DNA of 64,000 nucleotides. Origin: RYN-133 sp963754285. GTDB taxonomy: Bacteria; Actinomycetota; Actinomycetes; Mycobacteriales; Jatrophihabitantaceae. The stretch lies in NCBI GenBank assembly GCA_963754285.1, contig CAVWFN010000008.1, positions 251,403 to 315,402 on the forward strand. Reading direction: 5' to 3'. Below, piece after piece: positions 7,567 through 15,422 of the stretch. A program made the position numbers and the translations under genes. A model generated the notes under the pieces. The model was not told the DNA's origin. It did no database searches and saw nothing but the letters and a program-made list of their open reading frames with translations. How positions within the stretch are numbered: the first letter of the stretch is position 1; each line of letters begins with the position of its first letter.

Positions 7567-9794
7567 ATCTGGCTGGCGAACGGCACCACCTGCTCCGGCG
7601 GCACCGGCCGGGCAAGGTGATAGCCCTGAAGGACATCGACTCCGAGCGCCACGAGTTCGGCACAGGTCGCAGCGTCCTCGACACCCTCCGCGACCGTGCG
7701 CAGGCCGAGGGCGTGCGCCATCTGCAAGGTCGACGCGACGATCATCCGACTTCGCTCGTCCGAGCACATCGCCGCCACGAAGGAGCGATCGATCTTCAGT
7801 TCCTGGATGGGCAGGTCACGCAGGTACGAGAGGGACGAGAACCCGGTTCCGTAGTCGTCGATCGAGACCTGGAAACCCCGTGCGCGCACGTCGAGGAGCA
7901 CGGCCCGCGCCCGCTCAGGTTCGGCCAGGAAGGAATCCTCGGTCACCTCGATGACCACCGATCCGGCGGACAGGCCGGCGTCGGCAAGCAGATTCGACAG
8001 CCGTGGGATGAAGATGTCGCTCATCAGCTCCGGCGGCGCACAGTTGATCGCGACACGGGTGTCGACGCCCTGTGCGCGCCAACGCACGAGGTCGGCGACG
8101 GCGATACGTCCGATCTCTTCGGACAGGGCCTGCATCAGCCCGGCGCGCCGAGCAGCGGGAAGGAACTCGGCCGGGCTCATCAGCCCGTGCACCGGGTGCT
8201 TCCAGCGCACGAGGCCCTCGAGCCCGCACACTGCCCGAGAGCTCGCGTCGATCTGCGGCTGGTACCACAGCACGAGTTGCCTGTCCTCGATCGCGCGGCG
8301 CAATTCGTCGCCGAGACGCAGGCGCTCACGCGAGAAGTCGTCGGTGGTGGGGTCATAAATGACGATGCCGGCGCGTTGCTCCTTGGCCGCGTACATGGCC
8401 ACGTCGGCGCGGCGCAGGAGTTCGGTGCTGAGCACGTCGTGTGCCTGTCGGGTGGTGATCCCGATCGACGCGTCGGCCGAGAGCGCGATTCCGTCGACCA
8501 CCAGTTGGGTGCGTACCGCGACCAGGATCTCTTGGGCGATCTCCATGAGCTCGATCTCGTTCTCGGTCTGCGCGATCACCGCGAACTCGTCGCCGCCCAA
8601 ACGCGCGATCATCACTTCGGCCGGGAGCCGGTCACGCATCCGCGCGGCGATCTCGCACAGCACGGCGTCTCCGGCGCCGTGGCCGAGCGTGTCGTTGATG
8701 TCTTTGAACCCGTCGAGGTCGAGGATCATGAGCCCGACCGCCGCGATGGTCGCCAGATCGCTATCGAGTCGCGCGATCACCGCGCGTCGGTTCGGCAGGC
8801 TGGTGAGGTCGTCGCTGCGGGCAAGCACGATCGCGTCAGCGGCGCGGTTGGCGCTGCGCACCGCCAGCACCAGGCGAGCGCCGGCAGCTGCGAGGGTGGC
8901 CAACGCGGGAACGAGAAGGTAGCTGCGGATCGCACCTTGCGGCTCGAACGCCAGCACGAACGCGGCGGCCATACCGGCGGCCACGACCAACGGCGAGTGA
9001 CCTCGGGTCTTCGACACGGCGATGTCGGCTTCGGTCCGGACCCGGCACGCGTTCCCGACGATCAGGACGAACGCTGCGCCCCACAGGTCGACGCTGAGGA
9101 TGCTGTAGTCGTAGGTGCCGGTGGACAGGTGCAGCAGGAACCCCGAGTCCGCGGTGGCCATCAGGGCGAAGCCTGCGAGCAGGCCGGCCGAGCGCAGGAC
9201 CGGCCCGCGGGTACGCAGCGCGATCTGGGCGACGACGAGTAGGCCGAGCACGATGTCGATGAGCGGGTAGAGCAGCGCGAGAAGTAGCGGTAGGCCGCCC
9301 AGGCCGACGTGCTTCGCGGCCACGGCAAGCACCGCGGCGCCTGCCAGGCATGCCGTGCCGCCGCAGATGACCGCCGTTTCGAGCCACGTGGCGCCTGCAG
9401 CGTTCGCGCGACGTGACGTGTCGAGCAGCAGGTAGCCGGCCATCGCGAGATAGGAAGCGAGGAAGAGCCATTCACCCGGCGCCGGGAAGTGAGTCAGATC
9501 CGGAGTTCCCGATCCGTTGAGCACAGAGGAGCCCGCGGCGAACAGAAGGACGCCCGCGATGAGCAGGACGAGCGCCGAGCGCCGTTGCGGTTGTGCCTTG
9601 GTCGCCACTACCAGCCGGGCCGTGAGCAGCAAGAAGAAGGCAGCGAGTGAGATGGTGAGCACTGTTTGCGCGAGTTGGGGCGCACGTTTCGAGACCAGCG
9701 ACATCCATCCGGGACCGACAATCAGGATGAACCAGGGTGCAGCGGTCAGCGCGCGCGCTAGCGCGCGTCGTCCCACACTGTGCCTGAGGGTCAC
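7518..9794 (-). CDS. Membrane-bound GGDEF-EAL c-di-GMP enzyme
   Basis: Hydrophobic N-terminal region with about eight predicted membrane helices (~300 residues), then a GGDEF domain and an EAL domain, about 758 aa from the GTG at 9794. An ATG at 9902 would add 36 residues and also fits, so the start is uncertain. The cyclase motif ARLGGDEFAV is intact, but no RxxD inhibitory site lies five residues before it. The EAL half has EGLVRW for the first motif (glutamate kept), DDYGTGFSSLSYL, a KIDRSFV lysine and an AEGVED glutamate, so phosphodiesterase residues are present. It could make or degrade c-di-GMP. There is no obvious periplasmic sensor domain; the helices may themselves sense something. 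It converges on the FeeM-like gene. Confidence 0.9.
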   Translation of the reverse strand: MTLRHSVGRRALARALTAAPWFILIVGPGWMSLVSKRAPQLAQTVLTISLAAFFLLLTARLVVATKAQPQRRSALVLLIAGVLLFAAGSSVLNGSGTPDLTHFPAPGEWLFLASYLAMAGYLLLDTSRRANAAGATWLETAVICGGTACLAGAAVLAVAAKHVGLGGLPLLLALLYPLIDIVLGLLVVAQIALRTRGPVLRSAGLLAGFALMATADSGFLLHLSTGTYDYSILSVDLWGAAFVLIVGNACRVRTEADIAVSKTRGHSPLVVAAGMAAAFVLAFEPQGAIRSYLLVPALATLAAAGARLVLAVRSANRAADAIVLARSDDLTSLPNRRAVIARLDSDLATIAAVGLMILDLDGFKDINDTLGHGAGDAVLCEIAARMRDRLPAEVMIARLGGDEFAVIAQTENEIELMEIAQEILVAVRTQLVVDGIALSADASIGITTRQAHDVLSTELLRRADVAMYAAKEQRAGIVIYDPTTDDFSRERLRLGDELRRAIEDRQLVLWYQPQIDASSRAVCGLEGLVRWKHPVHGLMSPAEFLPAARRAGLMQALSEEIGRIAVADLVRWRAQGVDTRVAINCAPPELMSDIFIPRLSNLLADAGLSAGSVVIEVTEDSFLAEPERARAVLLDVRARGFQVSIDDYGTGFSSLSYLRDLPIQELKIDRSFVAAMCSDERSRMIVASTLQMAHALGLRTVAEGVEDAATCAELVALGVDVLQGYHLARPVPPEQVVPFASQIYAVARPLWLADSEPA

Positions 9795-9905
9795 CCCTCC
9801 CAGATCGGCACTTCCGTTCGTGAAGTTAGTGATTTCCTGAACAGATTTCGATACGTCCGGGTTTGTCCACGGGAGAGGGTGGCCCGACTGGGGAACAATC
9901 ATTGC

Positions 9906-10247
9906 GTGCACAACCTCGCCCCCGCGATCCACCGTCAGCGCCTTGTCATCGAGGGCGTCCCGGACCGGTCGATCAGCGACGTCGACATCGTCGAATACCT
10001 GAAACTGCTCACCAAAGTGCTCGACATGAGCCCACTGATGGACCCGGTCACACACATGTCGCCGAAGTTCGGGTGGGCGGGCTGGACGCACTGGGAGACC
10101 TCAGGGGCGCACTTCTACGCGTGGGACACCCCGCTGCTGTTCTTCTCGGTGGACATCTACACGTGCAAGCCGTTCCACGAAAATGAGGCCGTCGCCTTCA
10201 CCCGGGACTTCTTCGGCGCCGAGATCATCGAGTACCACGGGTTCTAG
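9906..10247 (+). CDS. SpeD-like (S-adenosylmethionine decarboxylase family) small protein
   Basis: 113-aa protein starting at GTG 9906. Its C-terminal half resembles prokaryotic AdoMet decarboxylase proenzymes: WETSGAHFYAW, then SVDIYTCKPF and DFFGAEIIEYHGF, matching the region around the self-cleaving serine and the conserved TC of the SpeD fold. In classical SpeD the serine is followed by a histidine (SH) and another histidine lies four residues on; here the serine is followed by Gly-Ala-His and that later position is tyrosine. No spermidine synthase is nearby. Family homologs with altered sites can have other pyruvoyl-dependent decarboxylase activities, so the substrate is open. It is divergent from the GGDEF-EAL gene, and the alternative start of that gene would almost abut this one. 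Confidence 0.5.
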   Translation: MHNLAPAIHRQRLVIEGVPDRSISDVDIVEYLKLLTKVLDMSPLMDPVTHMSPKFGWAGWTHWETSGAHFYAWDTPLLFFSVDIYTCKPFHENEAVAFTRDFFGAEIIEYHGF

Positions 10248-10271
10248 CCACCCACGCAGGCACAAGCCCGC

Positions 10272-11924
10272 TCAGGCACAACGTCCAGGAATCGGCCGGT
10301 TGGAAGCCGCTACCCAGCCGTCGTAGCCGTCGGCGCTGAACTGGCAGCTGCCGGGTGGCGCAGCGCCGGAATCCACGGGGTTGACCGTGATGAACGCAGG
10401 TGGCGTTTGCAGCGTCCGTACCGCCGCCGGCTCGTGGCGCGCGGTGTACGGCAAAGCGGTGACGCGGCGCGACAGGTTCGGAACACCGCACCCAGCCTCC
10501 GCGGCATCGTCGTTGCCTGCGCACAACCCTCCGACGATGGGGACCGTGAGGGTGCCGCCGATGGCGAGTTGCCGGCCGGGCACCGGCCCGTCGACGTCGG
10601 CGACCGTGACGATGCAGTACGGCTTGCCGTCGACATAGGTGTGCAGCGCGCCCTCGAGGCCCGCTCGTTCGACGCGGTGCCCCAGGAGGTCGGGGTCCGG
10701 GCACAGCGGGGACGGGTCGGGGTAGAGCTCGTCGACAGCGATCGCCGCAATGCCCAAGGGTTCTGGCGCGGTGTGACCGGGCGTCGTGTTGGTGACCGTG
10801 ATCGTGCCGGACACCGGCACCTCGACGAGGCGGTCGTGCGGCGGGACGGAAGACAGTTTCGGCGCAACCGGACGTCCCACAGCGACCGTGGCAGACACAC
10901 GGTAGGTGTAGCCGCCCGGATCCTTGAACGCTCCGGTCAGCTGGTAGTCATGCGTGCCGTCGGAGTGGCTGCGATGGGTGAGCACGAGAATGGTGGTCAT
11001 CACCCCGGCCACCGCGAGGCCGACCGCGGCGGCTCCTGCGAGCCAATGCTGGTGCAGTGCAACCCGCCGACCGCCACGGAGGGCACGCCGTGCACGGCCC
11101 ACGTGTCGGGCCGCCCGCCCGCCTGTCTGTTGGGCAGCGCGTCGGGCGGCGACCCGTGCCCAGAGCGCACGCTGCGCCTCGAGGCTCAGGCCCCCTGGAA
11201 TCACGACGAGCGGGATGGCGCCGAACAGCTCCGCGGGACGGGTCAGTGCCGTCGCCGCGCGTTGACAGGTCGGACACCGGCGCACGTGCCGGTCGACGCT
11301 GACCCGCTGCTCCGGGCTCAACGCCCGAACGCCCTCGGGGACCAGCTCGGCGAGCCGCTCGCAGTGCCGCCTACGGCGGGCCACGACCAGGAACCGCACG
11401 GCATTGCCCAGCGCCTCTCGCGCCCGATGCAGCGCGAGCGAGGCCTGCGCCGGTGACAACCCGAGCGCCTCACCTATCTCGGCGCTCGACAGACCCTTGC
11501 GCAGCGCCAGATCGAGGACGGCGAACTGATTCGGTTCGAGCGAGGACGCAGCATTCCAGACCAGCGCAGCCGTCTCGCGCTGGTGGGCCACCACGTCGGG
11601 CGTCGGGTCGTTCGCGACGAACGGCGCGTCCGGCGGTAGCGGGGCGGTGGGAACCATGCGACTCACCTGGTTGACGGCGCTGTTGTGCGCGATCCGGAAC
11701 AGCCAGCCACGAAAAGCTGCGGGATCGCGCAGCGTGGCCCGTTGCTCGAGGGCCCGGAGGAACGTCGCCGAGGTGATGTCCTCGGCTGCCTGCCGATTGC
11801 GGGCGATACCGAGGACGTAGTCATGCACCGGCCGGACGTAGGCGCGATACAAGGCGTCGAAGGCCACGTCGTCGCCGGCGACGAACCGCCGGACGAGCTC
11901 GAACTCACTGTGCTGGTTGTCCAT
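10272..11924 (-). CDS. ECF sigma factor fused to a zinc anti-sigma-like motif, membrane anchor and extracellular domain
   Basis: 550-aa protein. Residues about 10-80 form sigma region 2 (FDALYRAYVRPVHDYVLGIA), about 120-172 region 4 (SSAEIGEALGLSPAQASLAL). A zinc-binding anti-sigma-type motif H213-x3-C217-x2-C220 follows, then one transmembrane helix (about 294-316) and a ~230-residue outside domain with several cysteines. The layout puts the sigma factor, a ZAS-like zinc segment and a membrane sensor on a single chain, so release might need proteolysis or an outside signal. No separate anti-sigma gene is adjacent. ATG start at 11924 with the conserved FVAGDDVAFDALY soon after. The ectodomain is not recognised. 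Confidence 0.85.
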   Translation of the reverse strand: MDNQHSEFELVRRFVAGDDVAFDALYRAYVRPVHDYVLGIARNRQAAEDITSATFLRALEQRATLRDPAAFRGWLFRIAHNSAVNQVSRMVPTAPLPPDAPFVANDPTPDVVAHQRETAALVWNAASSLEPNQFAVLDLALRKGLSSAEIGEALGLSPAQASLALHRAREALGNAVRFLVVARRRRHCERLAELVPEGVRALSPEQRVSVDRHVRRCPTCQRAATALTRPAELFGAIPLVVIPGGLSLEAQRALWARVAARRAAQQTGGRAARHVGRARRALRGGRRVALHQHWLAGAAAVGLAVAGVMTTILVLTHRSHSDGTHDYQLTGAFKDPGGYTYRVSATVAVGRPVAPKLSSVPPHDRLVEVPVSGTITVTNTTPGHTAPEPLGIAAIAVDELYPDPSPLCPDPDLLGHRVERAGLEGALHTYVDGKPYCIVTVADVDGPVPGRQLAIGGTLTVPIVGGLCAGNDDAAEAGCGVPNLSRRVTALPYTARHEPAAVRTLQTPPAFITVNPVDSGAAPPGSCQFSADGYDGWVAASNRPIPGRCA

Positions 11925-12147
11925 GACAACCGCCCCACCCTTCCGCCGGCGGGGTCGACGCTCGCATCGTTTCCTTCATGGCGAACTCGGTCAACGCACC
12001 GACCGGACGCGGCCACAGCGTTCGATCAGGATGTGCCCCGGCCGATGGGACATACGATCCGTCCGGCTCGAGGGAGGAGTTCTGCGTCCGGCCCGTGCTG
12101 GCCGTGATCGGACTGTTCATGGTGTCGGTCCTGGCGGTGATCACCTG

Positions 12148-12189
12148 CCGAGGCCGGTGAGCCTGCGGTCGCACGCTCACCGGCCTCGG
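12148..12189 (-). terminator. Strong hairpin terminator after the CHAP gene
   Basis: A perfect 15-bp inverted repeat (12148-12162 and 12175-12189) with a 12-nt loop lies 11 bp beyond the CHAP stop. It sits inside the 275-bp gap 11925-12199 between the CHAP gene and the sigma-factor gene; otherwise that gap shows only a doubtful small frame. Confidence 0.7.
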
Positions 12190-12199
12190 ATCGGTGTGA

Positions 12200-12955
12200 T
12201 CAGGGCGCGAGGATGTATCGCACCGAACTGGCCGGGACGAGGGTGCGGGTGTCGACGCGGTCCCATGCGGCGTAGTTCATCTCGGTCACGGTGATGTGCG
12301 AGCCGCTGACCGCGGTGACCCACGCGACATGCCCGTACGAGCCGGCACCGTTCACGCCTGCGGGAAACACGACAATGCTGTCGACCCGTGGGGTGGCGGT
12401 CACCGTCCAGTGCCGGTACGCGGCGTTGCCGGCCCAGTACTTGGCGTCGCCGCTGTTGCCTGGCGCGGTCAGGTCGGGGTACCGGCCGGTGAACGCGTGG
12501 AACTCGTTGATGGCCCACCATGTGCACTCGCCGGTGGCGCCTTCGTTGTAGCTGACGGTGGTGCCCCACGACGCGCTCGGCGGCGGGGTGGGCGCGGTGG
12601 TGGTGCAGCGCGGGATCGTCGACGTGAACGTGTCGATCGCCGGCGTGTTCGTCCAGTAATCGGAGACGTACTTGCCGGTGGTCAGGCGGTCCCACACCGT
12701 CGACTGTCCGACCAGCGAGCCGGAGGTCTGGCAGGAGATGTAGATCGTCGAGTGGTAAGGCAGCGATCCGACGAGGGCCGCCGACGTCGACGGCGCGTTG
12801 CGCTCGTTGAGCGACGGGGACGCGACCGTGAGGTACGGGCCGCTGCCTGTGCTCGCGGTGGCCGCCGACGCGCCGGCGAGCAGCGCGCCGAGCGAAACGG
12901 TCAGCGTGGCGGCGGCGAGACCGGCGGTGGTGAGGATCTGACGTGCAGTGCGCAT
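12200..12955 (-). CDS. Secreted CHAP-domain cell-wall amidase/endopeptidase
   Basis: 251 aa. A signal peptide (basic start MRTARQ, hydrophobic core, ASA-ATA cleavage region near residue 32) is followed by an SH3-like segment beginning LNERNAPST, then a CHAP domain. The catalytic cysteine is in GECTWW and the histidine in YGHVAWV, followed by EMNYAAWD. CHAP enzymes cut peptidoglycan amide or peptide bonds outside the membrane. The ATG at 12955 is chosen over an upstream in-frame start because AAGGAG lies 7 nt before it and it begins the signal peptide. A strong terminator follows. Likely a housekeeping or remodelling hydrolase; a phage lysin is less likely without other phage genes. Confidence 0.85.
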   Translation of the reverse strand: MRTARQILTTAGLAAATLTVSLGALLAGASAATASTGSGPYLTVASPSLNERNAPSTSAALVGSLPYHSTIYISCQTSGSLVGQSTVWDRLTTGKYVSDYWTNTPAIDTFTSTIPRCTTTAPTPPPSASWGTTVSYNEGATGECTWWAINEFHAFTGRYPDLTAPGNSGDAKYWAGNAAYRHWTVTATPRVDSIVVFPAGVNGAGSYGHVAWVTAVSGSHITVTEMNYAAWDRVDTRTLVPASSVRYILAP

Positions 12956-13091
12956 GAGAAGCTCCTTGGCTCGAACGGCCGCCCTGTGCGGCCGATCCGA
13001 GGACAAGACACGGCTGCTAGACGGTTCTTGCGCTCTGAGTTCAGATTTCTTTCCAAGGCCGCGGCGCGGACGGATCTGTCAGGATGACGCG

Positions 13092-14621
13092 ATGATCGCC
13101 GCGGCCCGAAACCATTGGGCCAACCACGTCATGCGCCACGGCTTCCAGAAGCCGGACGAGCCCGCACTGCGCTGGGAAGGCACGACCATCACGTGGGGTT
13201 CGCTCGCTGACCAGGTGCGCCGCACCGCCGACGCGTTCGCCGCCCGCGGGCTCGGGTTCGGCGACCGGCTCGCGCTGCTCACGTTCAACCGTCCCGAGTT
13301 CCTGATCGCCACGTTCGCGGCGACGCGGCTCGGCGCGATCGTCGTCCCGATCAACTTCCGGCTCGCTCCGGGCGAGATCGCATACGTGCTCGAGGACGCG
13401 ACGCCGTCGATCCTCGTCGTCGACGCCCACCTCGTGCCGTCGTTGCCGTCCGATGTCGCGGCCACCATCGTGGTGACCGCCTCCAACGGCACCGTCGCGC
13501 CCGGCGCCGAAGCGTGGGAGTCGCTCGACGGAGCTCCCGAGAAGGCGGCTGCGGACGTCCCCGAGGACTCCCCCGCGCTGATCATGTACACGTCGGGAAC
13601 GACGGGACGGCCGAAGGGCGCGGTGCTCTCGCACGTGAACCTGCAGGGCCAGGCGCTCACGTCCATCAGGTTCTGGCGCATGTTCGGCGACGACGAGGTG
13701 TACCTGCTCGGGACGCCGCTGTTCCACATCGGTGGCATCGGCTCGATCATCAGCACGGTGCTGCTCGGCGGCGTGACCGTGATCGTGCCGACCGGCCTGT
13801 TCGACGCCGCGAAGACGCTCGACCTGATGGAGGCCGAGCGCGTCACGGGCACCTTCCTCGTGCCGGCGCAGTGGCAGTTGCTGTGCAACGAACCGTCCGT
13901 GGCCACGCGCGATCTGTCGTGCCTGCGCAATGTGTGTTGGGGCGCGGCGCCGGCGACCGACGCGTTGCTGCGCCAGCTGTCGCAGACGTTCCCGCAAGCG
14001 AACGTGACGGCCGTGTTCGGCCAGACGGAGATGTCACCGGTGACGTGCCAGCTGCCCGGCGAGGACGCACTGCGCAAGCTCGGTTCGGTCGGCAAGCCCA
14101 TCCCGACGATCGCGTGGCGGGTCGTCGACGACGACATGAACGACGTGCCGCCCGGCGAGGTCGGCGAGATCGTGTACCGCGGCCCGACGCAGATGCTCGG
14201 CTACTGGAACAAGCCGGACGAGACCGCCGATGCGTTCGCCGGCGGCTGGTTCCACTCCGGCGATCTCGTGCGCGTCGACGACGACGGATTCGTGTACGTC
14301 GTCGACCGCAAGAAGGACATGATCATCACCGGCGGTGAGAACGTCTACTGCGCCGAGGTCGAGAACGTGCTGTCGGACCACCCGGCGATCGCCGAGCTGA
14401 GCGTGATCGGACGGCCGGACGAGCGCTGGGGTGAGACCGCGGTCGCGATCGCCGTGCTGATGCCCGGTGCGTCGCTGGAGCTGGCGCAGTTGCGCGACTG
14501 GGCCGCCGAGCGGCTGGCGCGCTACAAGCTCCCGTCCGATCTGGTCGTGGTCGAGGAGCTTCCACGCAACGCAAGCGGCAAGGTCGTCAAAGGAGTGCTG
14601 CGCGAGCAGTTCGGCGCCTAG
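13092..14621 (+). CDS. Acyl-CoA synthetase (FadD-type, AMP-forming)
   Basis: 509-aa ANL-superfamily enzyme. The P-loop-like motif YTSGTTGRPKGAVLSH lies near residue 165, FGQTEMSP near 316, the hinge aspartate region (WFHSGDLVRVDDDGFVYVVDRKKD) near 385, and the C-terminal catalytic lysine in RNASGKVVKG. It activates a carboxylic acid as acyl-AMP, then acyl-CoA. Chain length is not evident. Its stop codon overlaps the stop of the convergent methylase: both use the palindrome CTAG at 14618-14621. The start at 13092 gives the conserved N-terminus; longer in-frame starts overlap the CHAP promoter region. Divergent from the CHAP gene. Confidence 0.9.
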   Translation: MIAAARNHWANHVMRHGFQKPDEPALRWEGTTITWGSLADQVRRTADAFAARGLGFGDRLALLTFNRPEFLIATFAATRLGAIVVPINFRLAPGEIAYVLEDATPSILVVDAHLVPSLPSDVAATIVVTASNGTVAPGAEAWESLDGAPEKAAADVPEDSPALIMYTSGTTGRPKGAVLSHVNLQGQALTSIRFWRMFGDDEVYLLGTPLFHIGGIGSIISTVLLGGVTVIVPTGLFDAAKTLDLMEAERVTGTFLVPAQWQLLCNEPSVATRDLSCLRNVCWGAAPATDALLRQLSQTFPQANVTAVFGQTEMSPVTCQLPGEDALRKLGSVGKPIPTIAWRVVDDDMNDVPPGEVGEIVYRGPTQMLGYWNKPDETADAFAGGWFHSGDLVRVDDDGFVYVVDRKKDMIITGGENVYCAEVENVLSDHPAIAELSVIGRPDERWGETAVAIAVLMPGASLELAQLRDWAAERLARYKLPSDLVVVEELPRNASGKVVKGVLREQFGA

Positions 14622-15403
14622 GTCAGCTGCGCGAAGGCAACGGCTGCGGCCGTTGCGACGTTGAGCGAGTCGACGTCACCGGCCATCGGGATGCGCACCT
14701 GTTGATCGGCCGCGGCCAACGCGGCGTCGCTCAACCCCGGACCCTCGGCGCCGAGCAGTAGGGCCCAACGCGGCGGTGCAGCGATCGCGCGCAGGTCGTC
14801 GGCGGTTTCTCGCGGCGTCATTGCGAGCAGCCGCAGGCCGTGCTCCTTGACGCGCTCGAGTTCGTCCGGCCACGACCCGGGCAGCACCGCGAACGGGACG
14901 CGCAACACGTGCCCGATCGACACCCGCACGCTGCGTCGGTACAGCGGATCGGCGCAGGTCGTGTCGAGCAGCACGGCTTCGACGCCGAACGCCGCGGCAT
15001 TGCGGAACAGCGCGCCGAGGTTCTCGAAGTCGTTGAGGCCTTCGAGCACGGCGATGCGGCGCGCGGTCGAGAGCAGTTTGTCGGGATCGAGTGACGCGGG
15101 ACGTGACGAAGCTGCGAGCACGCCGCGCGTGACGCGGAAGCCGACCACGTCCGAGAGCACCCACTTGTCGCACACGTATGCCGGGACGTCACGGTCGGCC
15201 AGATCGGCGCGCAGCGATTCGATGCGTTTCGGGACGCCGATGACCGACCGCATCGGATATGCCGACCGCGCCAGTCGAGCTACGGCGTTGACACCCTCGG
15301 CGATGACGAGGCCGCGCCGGTCGGGACGAACATCGGCGTCGGTGAGATCGCGGAAGTCGGCCAGCCGCGGATCGGCCGGGTCGTCGACCTCGATGATCTC
15401 CAC
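14618..15403 (-). CDS. TrmH/SpoU-family RNA 2'-O-methyltransferase
   Basis: 261-aa SPOUT methylase. An N-terminal substrate-binding region (through about residue 95) precedes the knotted SAM domain with the three family motifs: NLGALFRNAAAFGV, LLLGAEGPGLSD and IPMAGDVDSLNVATAAAV. It methylates a ribose 2'-hydroxyl in rRNA or tRNA; the target is unknown. GTG start at 15403. From memory, the mycobacterial homolog Rv0881 sits in the same neighbourhood (MarR, DUF2530, SepH). It ends in a 4-bp overlap with the convergent acyl-CoA synthetase gene. Confidence 0.9.
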   Translation of the reverse strand: MEIIEVDDPADPRLADFRDLTDADVRPDRRGLVIAEGVNAVARLARSAYPMRSVIGVPKRIESLRADLADRDVPAYVCDKWVLSDVVGFRVTRGVLAASSRPASLDPDKLLSTARRIAVLEGLNDFENLGALFRNAAAFGVEAVLLDTTCADPLYRRSVRVSIGHVLRVPFAVLPGSWPDELERVKEHGLRLLAMTPRETADDLRAIAAPPRWALLLGAEGPGLSDAALAAADQQVRIPMAGDVDSLNVATAAAVAFAQLT

Positions 15404-15422
15404 AACGGGAGATTGTGACGCG

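Noticed and set aside
11978..12160. 60-codon plus-strand frame ending in a short hydrophobic stretch (VLAVIGLFMVSVLAVITC)
   Set aside because: The first 35 residues are not protein-like, no start has a well-placed ribosome binding site, and the end falls in the terminator stem. A 21-residue membrane peptide from GTG 12095 cannot be excluded.
12956..13091. c-di-AMP (ydaO-type) riboswitch before the secreted CHAP gene
   Set aside because: The leader has a CGGCCG hairpin but none of the conserved ydaO core I could recognise.
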